From JABMMZ01 sp040403495 (GTDB lineage: Bacteria; Bacteroidota; Bacteroidia; NS11-12g; UBA955), in assembly GCA_040403495.1 (NCBI GenBank), contig JBBAKM010000003.1:62001-126000 (forward strand): a stretch of DNA of 64,000 bases, in the 5' to 3' direction. Under the pieces are notes generated by a model, which was given only the letters and a program-made list of their open reading frames with translations, was not told where the DNA came from and did not search any database. The translations under genes and the position numbers were made by a program. Of this stretch, positions 42,663-51,874 are shown in pieces; position 1 is the stretch's first letter; each line of letters starts with the position of its first letter.

Positions 42663-43379
42663 GTGCTTAACAAAACCCTTGGCATTGTTATAAAAGTTAT
42701 AAAATATGGTGAATCTTCTGCCATTTGTCATATTTATACCCAAGAGTTAGGATTGATAGGATTTCATATTCCTGCGGTGTTCAATGGCAAAGGAAAAGGC
42801 AAAATTAAATCAGCCTATTTACAACCACTTCAGTTGCTGGAAATAAGTTTCAACTACAACAAGACCAAAAATTTACAAAGCTTAAGTGAAGCCTCTTGCC
42901 CCTTTATATTCAATTTAACACACTATCAAAATCAAGCTTTTTACCATGTTATTTGCGAACTCCTTCAACAGAGTTTAAAGGAAAACGAAATCAATATTCC
43001 ACTTTTTAAATACTTGCAACAATCCCTATTACCTAGTATTAATAATCCTTTACACTTTTGGGCATTGCCTAGTACTATGGTAAATTTATTGTATTTTCAT
43101 GGTTGTGCTCCCAATGTAGACACCTATCAAAGTCATTCATTGCTTGATTTGAATGAAGGCGTTTATAGAACCCAATTATTGTCATTAAAAAACAGTGCAA
43201 TGGAATCCTCTTCCGCGGCTATTTACTTACTATTGAAAGACGAGAAAGACTTACTTCCATTGGATGCTAAACTTAGAACAGAGGTTATAGACGATTTAGA
43301 ACGCTATTATAAAGTCCACATCAATGAATATTTGGAACTTAAAAGTAGAGCTATTTGGGGTGAATTAATGGCTAGTTAA
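42663..43379 (+). CDS. recO: DNA repair protein RecO
   Basis: A 238-residue protein. The OB-fold N-terminus (NKTLGIVIKVIKYGESSAICHIYTQ) and AYLQPLQLLEISF are RecO blocks. It acts with RecR to load RecA on SSB-coated gaps. The start is GTG one base after the porZ stop, implying translational coupling. No zinc cysteines are present, as in many Bacteroidota members. Its end overlaps the convergent aspS end by four bases. Confidence 0.85.
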   Translation: MLNKTLGIVIKVIKYGESSAICHIYTQELGLIGFHIPAVFNGKGKGKIKSAYLQPLQLLEISFNYNKTKNLQSLSEASCPFIFNLTHYQNQAFYHVICELLQQSLKENEINIPLFKYLQQSLLPSINNPLHFWALPSTMVNLLYFHGCAPNVDTYQSHSLLDLNEGVYRTQLLSLKNSAMESSSAAIYLLLKDEKDLLPLDAKLRTEVIDDLERYYKVHINEYLELKSRAIWGELMAS

Positions 43380-45124
43380 TTCCCAAGCAAATTAATCCCT
43401 AATTCATTAAGCTGTTGATTGTGTATGGTAGAAGGCGCATCAATCATCATATCACGACCCTGATTGTTTTTAGGGAAGGCTATAAAGTCTCTGATACTAT
43501 CGGCACCTCCAAACAAGCTACACAATCTATCAAAACCAAGTGCAATACCACCATGAGGCGGCGCACCATATTCAAAAGCATTCATTAAGAACCCAAATTG
43601 GTAACGGGCTTCTTCATCAGTAAATCCTAGCGTTTTAAACATTTTAGCCTGCAATTGTTTGTCGAAAATACGGATAGAACCACCCCCAATTTCAACCCCA
43701 TTGATAACCAAATCATAAGCATTGGCTTTAATATCACCTGGATTGGTATCCAATAATGGAATATCACTTGGTTTAGGACTTGTAAATGGGTGGTGCATGG
43801 CGTGCCATCTTCCCGATTCTTCGTCTTTTTCTAACAGAGGAAAATCTAAAACCCATAAAGCTTTGAACACAGATTTGTCGCGATAACCCAGTCTTTCTCC
43901 CATTTCCAAACGGAGTTCACTCATTTGTTTTTGTACTTTTTTAGTGTCGCCACTCAGCAATAACAACAAATCTCCGGGTTGTGCATTACAGACTTTCGCC
44001 CACTCGGCTAGGTCCTCTTGGGAATAGAACTTATCGACCGATGATTTAAAAGTTCCATCTGCCTGACAGAATACATAAACCAGACCTTTTGCTCCTATTT
44101 GAGGACGTTTTACCCATTCTGTTAATTCATCTAATTGCTTGCGAGTATAAGTGGCGCAACCGGTAGCACAGATTCCAAGAACTGTTTCAGCGGCATCAAA
44201 GATGGGAAAGTTTTTTCCTTTCGTTAATTCTGTGAGATAATTAAATTTCATCTCAAAACGAATATCTGGTTTGTCATTGCCGTACCAAGTCATTGCTTCA
44301 TCGTAAGTCATACGAGGCAGTTGACCTATCTCTACTCCTTTTACTTGTGTAAATAAGTGTTGAACCAATCCTTCAAAAATTCGAAGAATATCCTCTTGTT
44401 CAATAAAACTAAGTTCACAATCTATTTGGGTAAATTCAGGTTGTCTATCTGCCCTTAAATCTTCATCTCTAAAGCATTTTACTATTTGGTAGTACTTATC
44501 AAAGCCACTAACCATTAACAATTGCTTGAATGTTTGAGGACTTTGAGGTAGGGCATAAAACTGACCAGGATTCATTCTACTAGGCACCACAAAATCGCGA
44601 GCACCTTCGGGCGTAGATTTAATTAAAACCGGGGTTTCCACTTCGATAAAATCAAGTTGGTCGAGGTATTGTCTAACATGCTTGGCAACTTGATGTCTAA
44701 GAATTAAATTATTTCTAACAGGTTCTCTTCTTAAGTCGAGGTAGCGGTATTGCATTCTGATGTCATCACCACCATCGGTATTTTCCTCAATGGTAAAGGG
44801 AGGGGTTAACGACACATTCAACACTTGTAAAGAGTGAACCACTATTTCAATATCTCCGGTTGGTATTTTACTGTTTTTGTTACTTCTTTCAGTAACAAGA
44901 CCTTCAATTTTAATTACAAACTCTCTCCCTAACTGACGGGCGTGTTGAATTAAATCAGCATTAACTTCTTCATTAAAACTCAATTGAGTAATTCCATATC
45001 TATCTCTAAGATCTACAAAGGTTAAACCTCCAAAATCTCTTCTTTTTGCCACCCAACCAGAAAGGGTGACTGTTTTATTTACATCAGTAATTCTGAGTTG
45101 TCCGCAATGATGGGTTCTGAACAT
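43376..45124 (-). CDS. aspS: Aspartyl-tRNA synthetase
   Basis: A 582-residue class II enzyme. The OB-fold anticodon domain (residues 1-105) is followed by the catalytic core with motif 2 (KYYQIVKCFRDEDLRADRQPEFTQ, split here), the bacterial GAD insertion (residues about 290-410) and motif 3 (GIALGFDRLCSLFGG). The C-terminal DSIRDFIAFPKN is typical. It is probably the discriminating or non-discriminating bacterial form; that depends on residues not judged here. Confidence 0.96.
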   Translation of the reverse strand: MFRTHHCGQLRITDVNKTVTLSGWVAKRRDFGGLTFVDLRDRYGITQLSFNEEVNADLIQHARQLGREFVIKIEGLVTERSNKNSKIPTGDIEIVVHSLQVLNVSLTPPFTIEENTDGGDDIRMQYRYLDLRREPVRNNLILRHQVAKHVRQYLDQLDFIEVETPVLIKSTPEGARDFVVPSRMNPGQFYALPQSPQTFKQLLMVSGFDKYYQIVKCFRDEDLRADRQPEFTQIDCELSFIEQEDILRIFEGLVQHLFTQVKGVEIGQLPRMTYDEAMTWYGNDKPDIRFEMKFNYLTELTKGKNFPIFDAAETVLGICATGCATYTRKQLDELTEWVKRPQIGAKGLVYVFCQADGTFKSSVDKFYSQEDLAEWAKVCNAQPGDLLLLLSGDTKKVQKQMSELRLEMGERLGYRDKSVFKALWVLDFPLLEKDEESGRWHAMHHPFTSPKPSDIPLLDTNPGDIKANAYDLVINGVEIGGGSIRIFDKQLQAKMFKTLGFTDEEARYQFGFLMNAFEYGAPPHGGIALGFDRLCSLFGGADSIRDFIAFPKNNQGRDMMIDAPSTIHNQQLNELGINLLGN

Positions 45125-45204
45125 GTTGCAAAAATACCCTAAAGGGATGGGATTTTAAAACCCATTTTTAGAAGATACTGTAAAATAAGAGTAAAAGAAA
45201 ATTT

Positions 45205-46071
45205 CTAGTTTCGGCTGTCCATTCCCCAAAGCATTTTCTCTCTTAATGTTTTGAGGAAAGTATCGCCTTCGAATCGAACTAAATTGAAATAAAAATCCGC
45301 TTTTCTTACAGCAATTTGAGCGGTTTTGGTAATGGTTACAGAACGACTGTCTAAAGTTGCAAGAAAGGTATGGCTTCTGCCTTCTATCTCAAAACTAAGG
45401 ACTTGGTCGTCGGGGATTACGATGGGGCGAACATTTAAATTATGAGGCGCAATAGGAGTAACAACAAAACTGGAAGCTTTGGGAAAAATAATGGGACCTC
45501 CACAACTTAATGAATAACCCGAAGAACCTGTTGGAGTGGCTATAATTAAACCATCTGCCCAATAAGAATTGAGGGGTTCTCCGTTCAAAAAAGCGTGAAC
45601 AGTAATCATGCTACTGCTTTCTTTTTTATGAATCACAAAGTCATTTAAAGCATAATTAAAACCAAACATATCCATATTGGTTTCCAACTGAATAAGCGAA
45701 CGTTTATCGAGTGAATAATTTCCTTTTACTAGGTCCTTAAAGGCTTTTTTGAAACTATCGGTAGAGACATTGGCCAAAAAACCCAATCGACCGGTATTGA
45801 CACCAATGACTGGAATTTGGGTATTACCTACAATTTCGATGGTGTCTAAAATAGTTCCATCACCACCAATAGATACCAGATAATCGATATTAAGATGGTC
45901 TTTTGTAAGTGTTTTAAAAACCTGACAATTGAATTGAGAACTGAATAGGTCAGCCATGTTTTGGTGCATTAGCACTTCAACCCCTTCAGCATTCAAAAAT
46001 TGAATCATTTCTTCAACCAGCTTTTTTTGATTAGCTTTATTAATGACTTTGGCGTATAATCCTATTCTCAT
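45205..46071 (-). CDS. nadK: NAD kinase
   Basis: A 288-residue protein that phosphorylates NAD to NADP. YLVSIGGDGTILDTI carries the GGDG motif, NTGRLGFLANV and TPTGSSGYSLSCGGPII the NAD-binding and catalytic loops. Length is normal. It lies between aspS and ndk, each on the minus strand with own spacing; the ndk terminator precedes it. Confidence 0.95.
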   Translation of the reverse strand: MRIGLYAKVINKANQKKLVEEMIQFLNAEGVEVLMHQNMADLFSSQFNCQVFKTLTKDHLNIDYLVSIGGDGTILDTIEIVGNTQIPVIGVNTGRLGFLANVSTDSFKKAFKDLVKGNYSLDKRSLIQLETNMDMFGFNYALNDFVIHKKESSSMITVHAFLNGEPLNSYWADGLIIATPTGSSGYSLSCGGPIIFPKASSFVVTPIAPHNLNVRPIVIPDDQVLSFEIEGRSHTFLATLDSRSVTITKTAQIAVRKADFYFNLVRFEGDTFLKTLREKMLWGMDSRN

Positions 46072-46127
46072 GGCTTACTTAAACAAAAGTACAATTTATT
46101 TTAGAATTGAGGTGGTTTTATTATAAA

Positions 46128-46153
46128 AAAAGTCAGCTAAAAAGCTGACTTTC
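46128..46153 (-). terminator. Intrinsic terminator of ndk
   Basis: AAAGTCAGCT pairs with AGCTGACTTT around a four-base loop, with a T-run on the minus strand just past the ndk stop. Confidence 0.85.
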
Positions 46154-46177
46154 CTATTATAAAATGTTTTATTTGGG

Positions 46178-46597
46178 TTAAAAACGCTCGAAACTTGAGA
46201 AAAAGAAATTTGACTCAATAGCTGCATTTTCGTTACTATCACTACCGTGAATTGCATTAGCATCGATGCTTTTTGCATATTTTCTTCTGATAGTTCCTTC
46301 TGCTGCATTTTCAGGATTGGTAGCACCAATCAAAGTTCTGAAATCTTCAACTGCATTTTCTTTTTCAAGGATAGCTGCCACGATAGGACCGCTGATCATA
46401 AACGCAACTAGGTCATTAAAGAAAGGTCTTTCTCTGTGTATTCCGTAAAAGTTTTCAGCTTGTTCTTTAGTAAGTTGAAGGTATTTCATTGCAATGATTT
46501 TGAAACCACCTGCAAGTATGTCGTTAATTACGTTTCCTGTATGTCCGTTATTCACAGCATCAGGCTTAATCATTGTAAAAGTTCTGTTAGTTGTCAT
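46178..46597 (-). CDS. ndk: Nucleoside diphosphate kinase
   Basis: A 139-residue enzyme that equilibrates nucleoside triphosphates. NRTFTMIKPDAV is the N-terminal signature, and NAIHGSDSNENA contains the phosphohistidine. The C-terminal SNFFFSSFERF is typical of the phylum. A TACCTTTG promoter box lies 29 bases upstream and a hairpin terminator downstream, so it is monocistronic. Confidence 0.95.
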   Translation of the reverse strand: MTTNRTFTMIKPDAVNNGHTGNVINDILAGGFKIIAMKYLQLTKEQAENFYGIHRERPFFNDLVAFMISGPIVAAILEKENAVEDFRTLIGATNPENAAEGTIRRKYAKSIDANAIHGSDSNENAAIESNFFFSSFERF

Positions 46598-46625
46598 TTG
46601 TTAAATTGGCTATTTTTAAGGGCTG

Positions 46626-46633
46626 CAAAGGTA
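46626..46633 (-). promoter_or_regulatory. -7 promoter element of ndk
   Basis: On the minus strand TACCTTTG matches TAnnTTTG and lies about 28 bases before the start codon. Confidence 0.55.
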
Positions 46634-46680
46634 ATAAGAATTTTTGATTATTTTATTTGTGATTTTGGAAAGAAGAAGCT

Positions 46681-46725
46681 AAACGAGGAATGTAGAATAC
46701 AGAACGATGAATGTGGGACGGAAAA
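46681..46725. repeat. Degenerate heptamer repeat
   Basis: GAGGAAT GTAGAAT ACAGAAC GATGAAT GTGG shows a loose seven-base period (GAATGTA-like units) in the intergenic region. It is not coding. Confidence 0.4.
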
Positions 46726-46834
46726 ACTTTGATTTATTCATTTGAGATTTTAAATCCATTAAACTATTTAGCCATTAAGTTTGAAACTGTCATTATTAAT
46801 AAGTCAATCCTCAAAATAGTAGTATAAATCAGTG

Positions 46835-46865
46835 TTTGGCAGTTTTAAAAAAACGTTTATTTTTG
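46835..46865 (+). promoter_or_regulatory. Promoter with both -33 and -7 boxes
   Basis: TTTG at 46835-46838 and TATTTTTG at 46858-46865 are separated by 19 bases, the canonical Bacteroidota spacing. It lies 25 bases before the secreted-protein gene at 46891. Confidence 0.7.
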
Positions 46866-46890
46866 CCTTAAATCAGTTATAAAAACTAAA

Positions 46891-48369
46891 ATGAAAAAAA
46901 CTTCAATCGCTTTTGTTTTATTATTCTTAATAAACAACTTTATTTTTGCTCAATCAAAGACTATTTCTTTAGATTTAGGCAAAAATTCTTCAATTAAACA
47001 CCTTGCTCAAACCAAAGATTCTGGTTTTATGGTTTTGAGTGGACATTATCCTAAATATGGTTATATCCCTGACATGAAATACAAAAACTATATTATGAGA
47101 TGCTACGATTCTAAACTCAATGAACTTTGGAGTTACGAACCTGACTTACAAGAAAGGTTTTCACATTTCGTAAGTTCTGATATAACAGACTATAAATATT
47201 GGATAAACTATGACGATGATTACAATACTGCCGTTCACTCAGCTAAAGCATTAGAAACTAAAAATGTAAGCTTTGCTAGATTTAACAATAAAGGATTCAT
47301 TGAAAAAGTAGTCACTAATATTAAAGAGCAATCAAATAAATATACACTTGTAGCTGCATTTTCTGGCAAAGATCAATTGTTTCTTGTAACCAATAACATA
47401 ATGACAGGAGTAGGTAAAAATCAAAAGGCACCCGAAGTGCCATATATATACAGAATCAACCACATAGATGGAAAGAAATTCGAAAAGAAGAAAATTAATA
47501 TTAATCTTGAAAAAGGAGGCACATTTGGATATTTGGGCATCTTCGATGAAAAAATATATCTTTATCAACAAAGATTAGAATACTTAAATGTTGTTAGCAC
47601 AACAATATTTGTAATTAATAGCAATGGAGAACAAATTGACATGTTCGAACTAACTAACCAATCTTCAAAAGGCAAGTATTTTAAATATGTTAGTTACAAT
47701 AGGGAGACTATTGGCGACTATGTAAATAATGTTAGTTATTCTCCTCACTTTAGCGAAGTTTTATATTCTACTGACAATTGTTTGGGTGATTTAAAAGTTG
47801 ATTTCAAAAACAATGCAATCTATTTTATTTCATTTTTGACAGAAAATAAAGATGATGCAGCAAATGGATACAGCAGAGCTGAAGTTTCTGATATTTATAT
47901 TTCAAAATTTAATTTATCGGGCGATAAAATAAATTCAAAAGAAACTTCATACCCATCAACAATACAGACCTCAAAAAACTCCTATAAATCTATGAAAAAC
48001 TCAAGCATTGTTACTGTAAAATATCTTGAACCAAATAAATTTATGGTAACAAATCAAGGATATGCATATAACATTTTTGTTAGCTATACTCTGTCACTAA
48101 AGGGAACTAAAATTTTAAATGAATCAGAACAAAAAGCACGTATCGATTACACAAAAATAGACCATGTTAAGTTATTTGGATTGTTTGTAGACATTAACAA
48201 ACCGGAAGTATTTAAATTCAAAAGTTTTAACAATTACATCAATGCAATTCCAAAAAAAGACTTAAAAAAATCTTCTTTTTTAGCACTAAATGCTAATTCA
48301 AATTATATTTTGTTTAAATTATCTGAAATAAATAATTCTAATCTTTTAGAAATCAGTCTTTTTGATTAA
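46891..48369 (+). CDS. Secreted protein of unknown function
   Basis: A 492-residue protein with a signal peptide (SIAFVLLFLINNFIFAQ). The body is beta-rich with repeated units that pair a short polar turn and an aromatic strand (MVLSGHYPKYGY, YIMRCYDSKLNELWSY, PYIYRINHIDGKKF), suggesting a propeller. No C-terminal sorting domain is visible, so it is likely periplasmic or surface-bound by other means. The gene has the best promoter match in the window and stands alone. Confidence 0.7.
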   Translation: MKKTSIAFVLLFLINNFIFAQSKTISLDLGKNSSIKHLAQTKDSGFMVLSGHYPKYGYIPDMKYKNYIMRCYDSKLNELWSYEPDLQERFSHFVSSDITDYKYWINYDDDYNTAVHSAKALETKNVSFARFNNKGFIEKVVTNIKEQSNKYTLVAAFSGKDQLFLVTNNIMTGVGKNQKAPEVPYIYRINHIDGKKFEKKKININLEKGGTFGYLGIFDEKIYLYQQRLEYLNVVSTTIFVINSNGEQIDMFELTNQSSKGKYFKYVSYNRETIGDYVNNVSYSPHFSEVLYSTDNCLGDLKVDFKNNAIYFISFLTENKDDAANGYSRAEVSDIYISKFNLSGDKINSKETSYPSTIQTSKNSYKSMKNSSIVTVKYLEPNKFMVTNQGYAYNIFVSYTLSLKGTKILNESEQKARIDYTKIDHVKLFGLFVDINKPEVFKFKSFNNYINAIPKKDLKKSSFLALNANSNYILFKLSEINNSNLLEISLFD

Positions 48370-48451
48370 AGATATAATACAAAAACTGACCTAATCTATA
48401 GCCCAAAAATGAAAATTAAAATTATTGGCATTTTTTTCCGTTAGTGTTAAT

Positions 48452-49071
48452 TTAGTTTTTATTTTTAACTCGACTAATGGCATAAACAATTCCAAATGAA
48501 AAGTTTATATCTCTATAGCTTCCCAATGTGTTAGAGGTATTATCGGTATCATAAGCTACAAAATTTAAACTTGAAGTTAGACCAATTCTCTTGTAAAGGT
48601 AGGAAATGGCTGTAATTCTTAGTCTGAAAAAATCTGAATAAGAAATTTTGGTGTATTAGTGCCAACATTACTCTCATACTTTCCAATGTTATATATCTTT
48701 TGAATACCAAAGCCAATGTCTGAATGAGAACTGAGTTTCCATTTTTTATCTAATCCTATCCCATAAAATAATTCTCTGTTGTAATACTTATCTCTTGTTA
48801 CAAATTTATCATTCCAATAGTAATATTCAAAACCTATAATTGGCGAAAAGCTGTAGTTTTTATAAATTGGCAAATAAGATGAAAATAAGTATGAACCTAA
48901 ATAATAGGGTTGTCTTTTGGATTGGCTTTTCTTAGAATCCCCATATCCTATACTGAAACTATTAATTTACATACTAATATTGGAATTAACCTTTTTGATT
49001 GAAGTTGAATCACTTTGGGCGTTAAGTATTCCAATACTTAGATAACATAAACAAAAAACTATTTTTTTCAT
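48452..49071 (-). pseudogene. Outer-membrane beta-barrel protein, decayed
   Basis: From ATG 49071 the frame gives a signal peptide (IVFCLCYLSIGILNAQSD), a TAA after NSNISM, then barrel-like strands (SFSIGYGD, YYLGSYLFSSYLPIYKNY, SFSPIIGFEYYYW). Near 48620 the frame shifts and continues as FRLRITAISYLYKRIGLTSS, ending with FSFGIVYAISRVKNKN. One nonsense codon and one frameshift make it inactive. Confidence 0.75.
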
Positions 49072-49140
49072 ATTAATTTATTGACGTAATGATGGTTTTT
49101 ACTATGTCGAAACAATCAATTCAACCTCAAGTATTAAGGC

Positions 49141-49220
49141 TTAAAACTATTAACTATTAACTATTAACCATTAACTATTAACTATTAACCATTAACTATT
49201 AACTAATCAACCATTAACAA
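49141..49220. repeat. Heptanucleotide tandem repeat
   Basis: About ten units alternating ATTAACT and ATTAACC run without interruption from 49141 to about 49220, just downstream of the ppx/gppA-like gene stop. Copy number may vary between strains. Confidence 0.85.
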
Positions 49221-49224
49221 CTCC

Positions 49225-50115
49225 TCAATCCTTTTGCTTGGTGTAATACCTTTCCCACAGGTCTTGGATAATGCCGTCTTTTAAACCTTGGAAAGGTGTA
49301 AGTATTTCTTTGACTGCGGTTTTGGAAAAAATATCCAAATAAATCCTTCCTGCATAATCAATAACTTCTGCCCTGTCTGGATTTAATTTCAAATGATACA
49401 CACGGTCATTGTGACTCATTTTTTCTATGTCTTCGTTTAGCTGTTGTAGCTTATCTACTCTTAAATACTGCCCTTGACCAACATTGGCCAAAACGCCGAA
49501 TTTATGAATATTTCCTCCTGTACCTACTCCCTTAATATTGGGCAACCATGCTATATTTTCTTTCACCCAAGCATGGAGTTTTTGAACCTCTTCGGGCTTA
49601 ATTTTATTTTCCTTAGCCCTTACCGTACCTATGTTAAAACTCTTAGATACCAATGGTTTGTTGTTTTGAATAAGGGTTAATTCTGTACTTCCGCCACCTA
49701 CATCAACGTGTAAAAATGTTTCTTTGGGATCCAACAAATGCAAAAAAGCATTCATGATTAACTTACTTTCTGCCGAACCTGTAATAACATCTATGTCTAT
49801 ATTGGTTTCTTTTTTAATGAGTTTCAGGATTTTTTCTGAATTTTTAGCATCGCGCATGGCACTTGTTGCACAAGCCCTGTAAAAATCGACATTGTAAATA
49901 TCTATCAACAAACTAAAGGCTTTGATGGCTTTAACCAATAAATCAGTTTTCTTTTTACTAATTTCTTTGGTTCCAAAAACATCATCGCCCAAACGAATGG
50001 GCAACCTTGTAAACTCTACTTTTTTCCATTCAGGCTTTAATTCATCCAATTGTAAAGGACGAGCAATTAATAGTCTTATTCCGTTTGACCCAATATCTAT
50101 AGCTCCAAATTTCAA
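49225..50115 (-). CDS. Ppx/GppA-family phosphatase
   Basis: A 296-residue sugar-kinase/actin-like-fold protein. GAIDIGSNGIRLLIA (phosphate 1), CATSAMRDAKNS, HVDVGGGSTELTL (phosphate 2) and GVGTGGNIHKFGVLA are the family motifs. It lacks the C-terminal HD-like domain, so it is the short form. The substrate could be polyphosphate or pppGpp. The tandem heptamer repeat follows its stop. Confidence 0.88.
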   Translation of the reverse strand: MKFGAIDIGSNGIRLLIARPLQLDELKPEWKKVEFTRLPIRLGDDVFGTKEISKKKTDLLVKAIKAFSLLIDIYNVDFYRACATSAMRDAKNSEKILKLIKKETNIDIDVITGSAESKLIMNAFLHLLDPKETFLHVDVGGGSTELTLIQNNKPLVSKSFNIGTVRAKENKIKPEEVQKLHAWVKENIAWLPNIKGVGTGGNIHKFGVLANVGQGQYLRVDKLQQLNEDIEKMSHNDRVYHLKLNPDRAEVIDYAGRIYLDIFSKTAVKEILTPFQGLKDGIIQDLWERYYTKQKD

Positions 50116-50186
50116 TTTTGTAGTGTTTTATTATACGTGAGCAAACATAACAATATTATTACAAAACTTTATTGCTAAAATAAAAA

Positions 50187-50468
50187 TTAAATGTGTTTTT
50201 TTAAGTGCTTTTCAAGGTAGTTGAGCCCCTTGGTGGTTAGCCTAAAAGTATATTCATCGAGCTTGTCACTGTCAAACAAAACACTCGACAACTGCCCTGT
50301 TTCAACATTCATACATGGCTTAATAAAATCTTTTACTATCAAATATTTCAACTCATCTGCCACATGGTGTTTGCTTGTATCTCTTAATTCTTCAACCAAA
50401 TGCACAAATGATTCTTCAAAAATCAGCAACCTTATTATTTTTTCACCTAACTCACTTAGCTCTTCCAT
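50187..50468 (-). CDS. Small hypothetical protein, winged-helix-like
   Basis: A 93-residue acidic protein. The helical start (GEKIIRLLIFEESFVHLVEEL), KHHVADELKYLIVKDFI and the final TFRLTTKGLNYLEKHLKK resemble a small winged helix (the last block is the typical wing plus helix). It overlaps the DUF5522-like gene by 17 bases. Unknown role. Confidence 0.65.
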   Translation of the reverse strand: MEELSELGEKIIRLLIFEESFVHLVEELRDTSKHHVADELKYLIVKDFIKPCMNVETGQLSSVLFDSDKLDEYTFRLTTKGLNYLEKHLKKHI

Positions 50469-50628
50469 CTTTTATTGCATTGGGTTTTATTTTTACATTA
50501 ACATGTTCATACGGACAATGTTTACAAGCACATCCACAGCAATATCCTCTTTTTAAATGGTAGGCTTCGGTAAATACCAGCATCCCATTTTCATTGATAT
50601 AATAATCGTTACTTGCAGATTTTTGCAC
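50452..50628 (-). CDS. DUF5522-like small cysteine-rich protein
   Basis: A 58-residue protein from GTG 50628: DYYINENGMLVFTEAYHLKR then GYCCGCACKHCPYEHVN. The YHL-x-RGYCCG-x-x-C-x-HCPY pattern is the hallmark of the DUF5522 family, and its five clustered cysteines suggest a metal site. It is shorter than many gene finders accept and overlaps the following gene by 17 bases in another frame. The GTG start is inferred; the only in-frame ATG lies inside the family core. Confidence 0.7.
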   Translation of the reverse strand: MQKSASNDYYINENGMLVFTEAYHLKRGYCCGCACKHCPYEHVNVKIKPNAIKDGRAK

Positions 50629-50656
50629 GACACAAATTTAGTGTAAATTTGTAGTG

Positions 50657-51874
50657 ATGTTTAACAAAGTCTATACAATTTGTGTTATTTTTTCAATAAC
50701 GTTTTTTTACCCTCTGATTACCAACGCTCAATGGAATAAAATATACACAAATAACATTCAAGATTTATATGATGTTCAATTGATTGATGGCTATGCCTTT
50801 GCTGTGGGACAAACCAATACCATTTTAAAATCAACAGATGCAGGTAAATCATGGAAAAATCAGTTTATTTCTATCCCTACTCATTTAAGGGCTTTATATT
50901 TTGTAGATACTTTAACAGGTTTTGTAACGGGCGAAAATGCTAGACTATTCAAGACTAACAATGGTGGCAAAACCTGGACTTCCAAATTTGTTAGAACTGC
51001 AGCTTATGCTTATGGCCTTCATTTTAGCAATAACAATGGTTTGCTAGTGGGCGCTAATGTATTGATAGCAAGCACTAATGATTTGGGAGAAACTTGGACC
51101 GTGGACACTACTTTTAATGCCAATATCACTTTGAGAGGTGCAGGAATAACACCCAATGGAACTTGCTATGCTGTTGGGGAAAAAGGCACTCTTTTAAAAA
51201 AACAAGTTTCCCAAAAAAAATGGGAAAAAATAAACCTCAATGAAACCATCCATTTAAATGAGGTAATATGTATAAATGATGCCAACATTATTATAGTGGG
51301 AGGAATGCCCGATACTAGCCAAGTTGGCAAACATTTTAACCGATTAATAGTGAGTAATGATTCGGGCAAAACATGGCAAAAGACCAATGTTGGCGAAATG
51401 AAATCTATCTACAGTGCTTGGTTTAAAAACAAGGACACTGGTTTTTTGGGTGGCTCAAATGGCATTATCTCCAAATCCTACAACATCCAAAACAACAGAG
51501 GGCAACAACTAACCGGAATAGCCTCTGACATCAATGGCTTAAGTTTTTATAACAAAATTGGGTTAGCGGTGAGTTATGGCGGCACCATATTGAGAACAGA
51601 AAACTATGGTGGCTATGGATTGTCAATAAAAAATAATTGGGTTAAACCTTACCTTATATACCCTCAACCAAGTTCTGGTCAATTTAAACTTGAAAGTTCA
51701 CAAGAAATAACAAAAGTATGCAGCATAGGTCCTGATGGCAAAAAGAATGAATACAGGATACTTGACAATCATTTTATAGAAATAAGTCATTTGAATAGCG
51801 GCATTTACACCATTAAAATCGAACTTTCAAATGGCCAAACATATTGGGAAAAAATAAGTGTTATTTTACCTTAA
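50657..51874 (+). CDS. Ycf48/BNR-repeat secreted protein with type IX sorting domain
   Basis: A 405-residue protein (ATG 50657; GTG 50654 is a possible alternate). A signal peptide (FSITFFYPLITNAQW) is followed by four or more beta-propeller blades with the STDAGKSWKNQF, TNNGGKTWTSKF, STNDLGETWTVD and SNDSGKTWQKTN motifs. The end (VKPYLIYPQPSSGQFKLESS ... NSGIYTIKIEL) is a type IX C-terminal domain. Probably surface-exposed; ligand unknown. Confidence 0.85.
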   Translation: MFNKVYTICVIFSITFFYPLITNAQWNKIYTNNIQDLYDVQLIDGYAFAVGQTNTILKSTDAGKSWKNQFISIPTHLRALYFVDTLTGFVTGENARLFKTNNGGKTWTSKFVRTAAYAYGLHFSNNNGLLVGANVLIASTNDLGETWTVDTTFNANITLRGAGITPNGTCYAVGEKGTLLKKQVSQKKWEKINLNETIHLNEVICINDANIIIVGGMPDTSQVGKHFNRLIVSNDSGKTWQKTNVGEMKSIYSAWFKNKDTGFLGGSNGIISKSYNIQNNRGQQLTGIASDINGLSFYNKIGLAVSYGGTILRTENYGGYGLSIKNNWVKPYLIYPQPSSGQFKLESSQEITKVCSIGPDGKKNEYRILDNHFIEISHLNSGIYTIKIELSNGQTYWEKISVILP

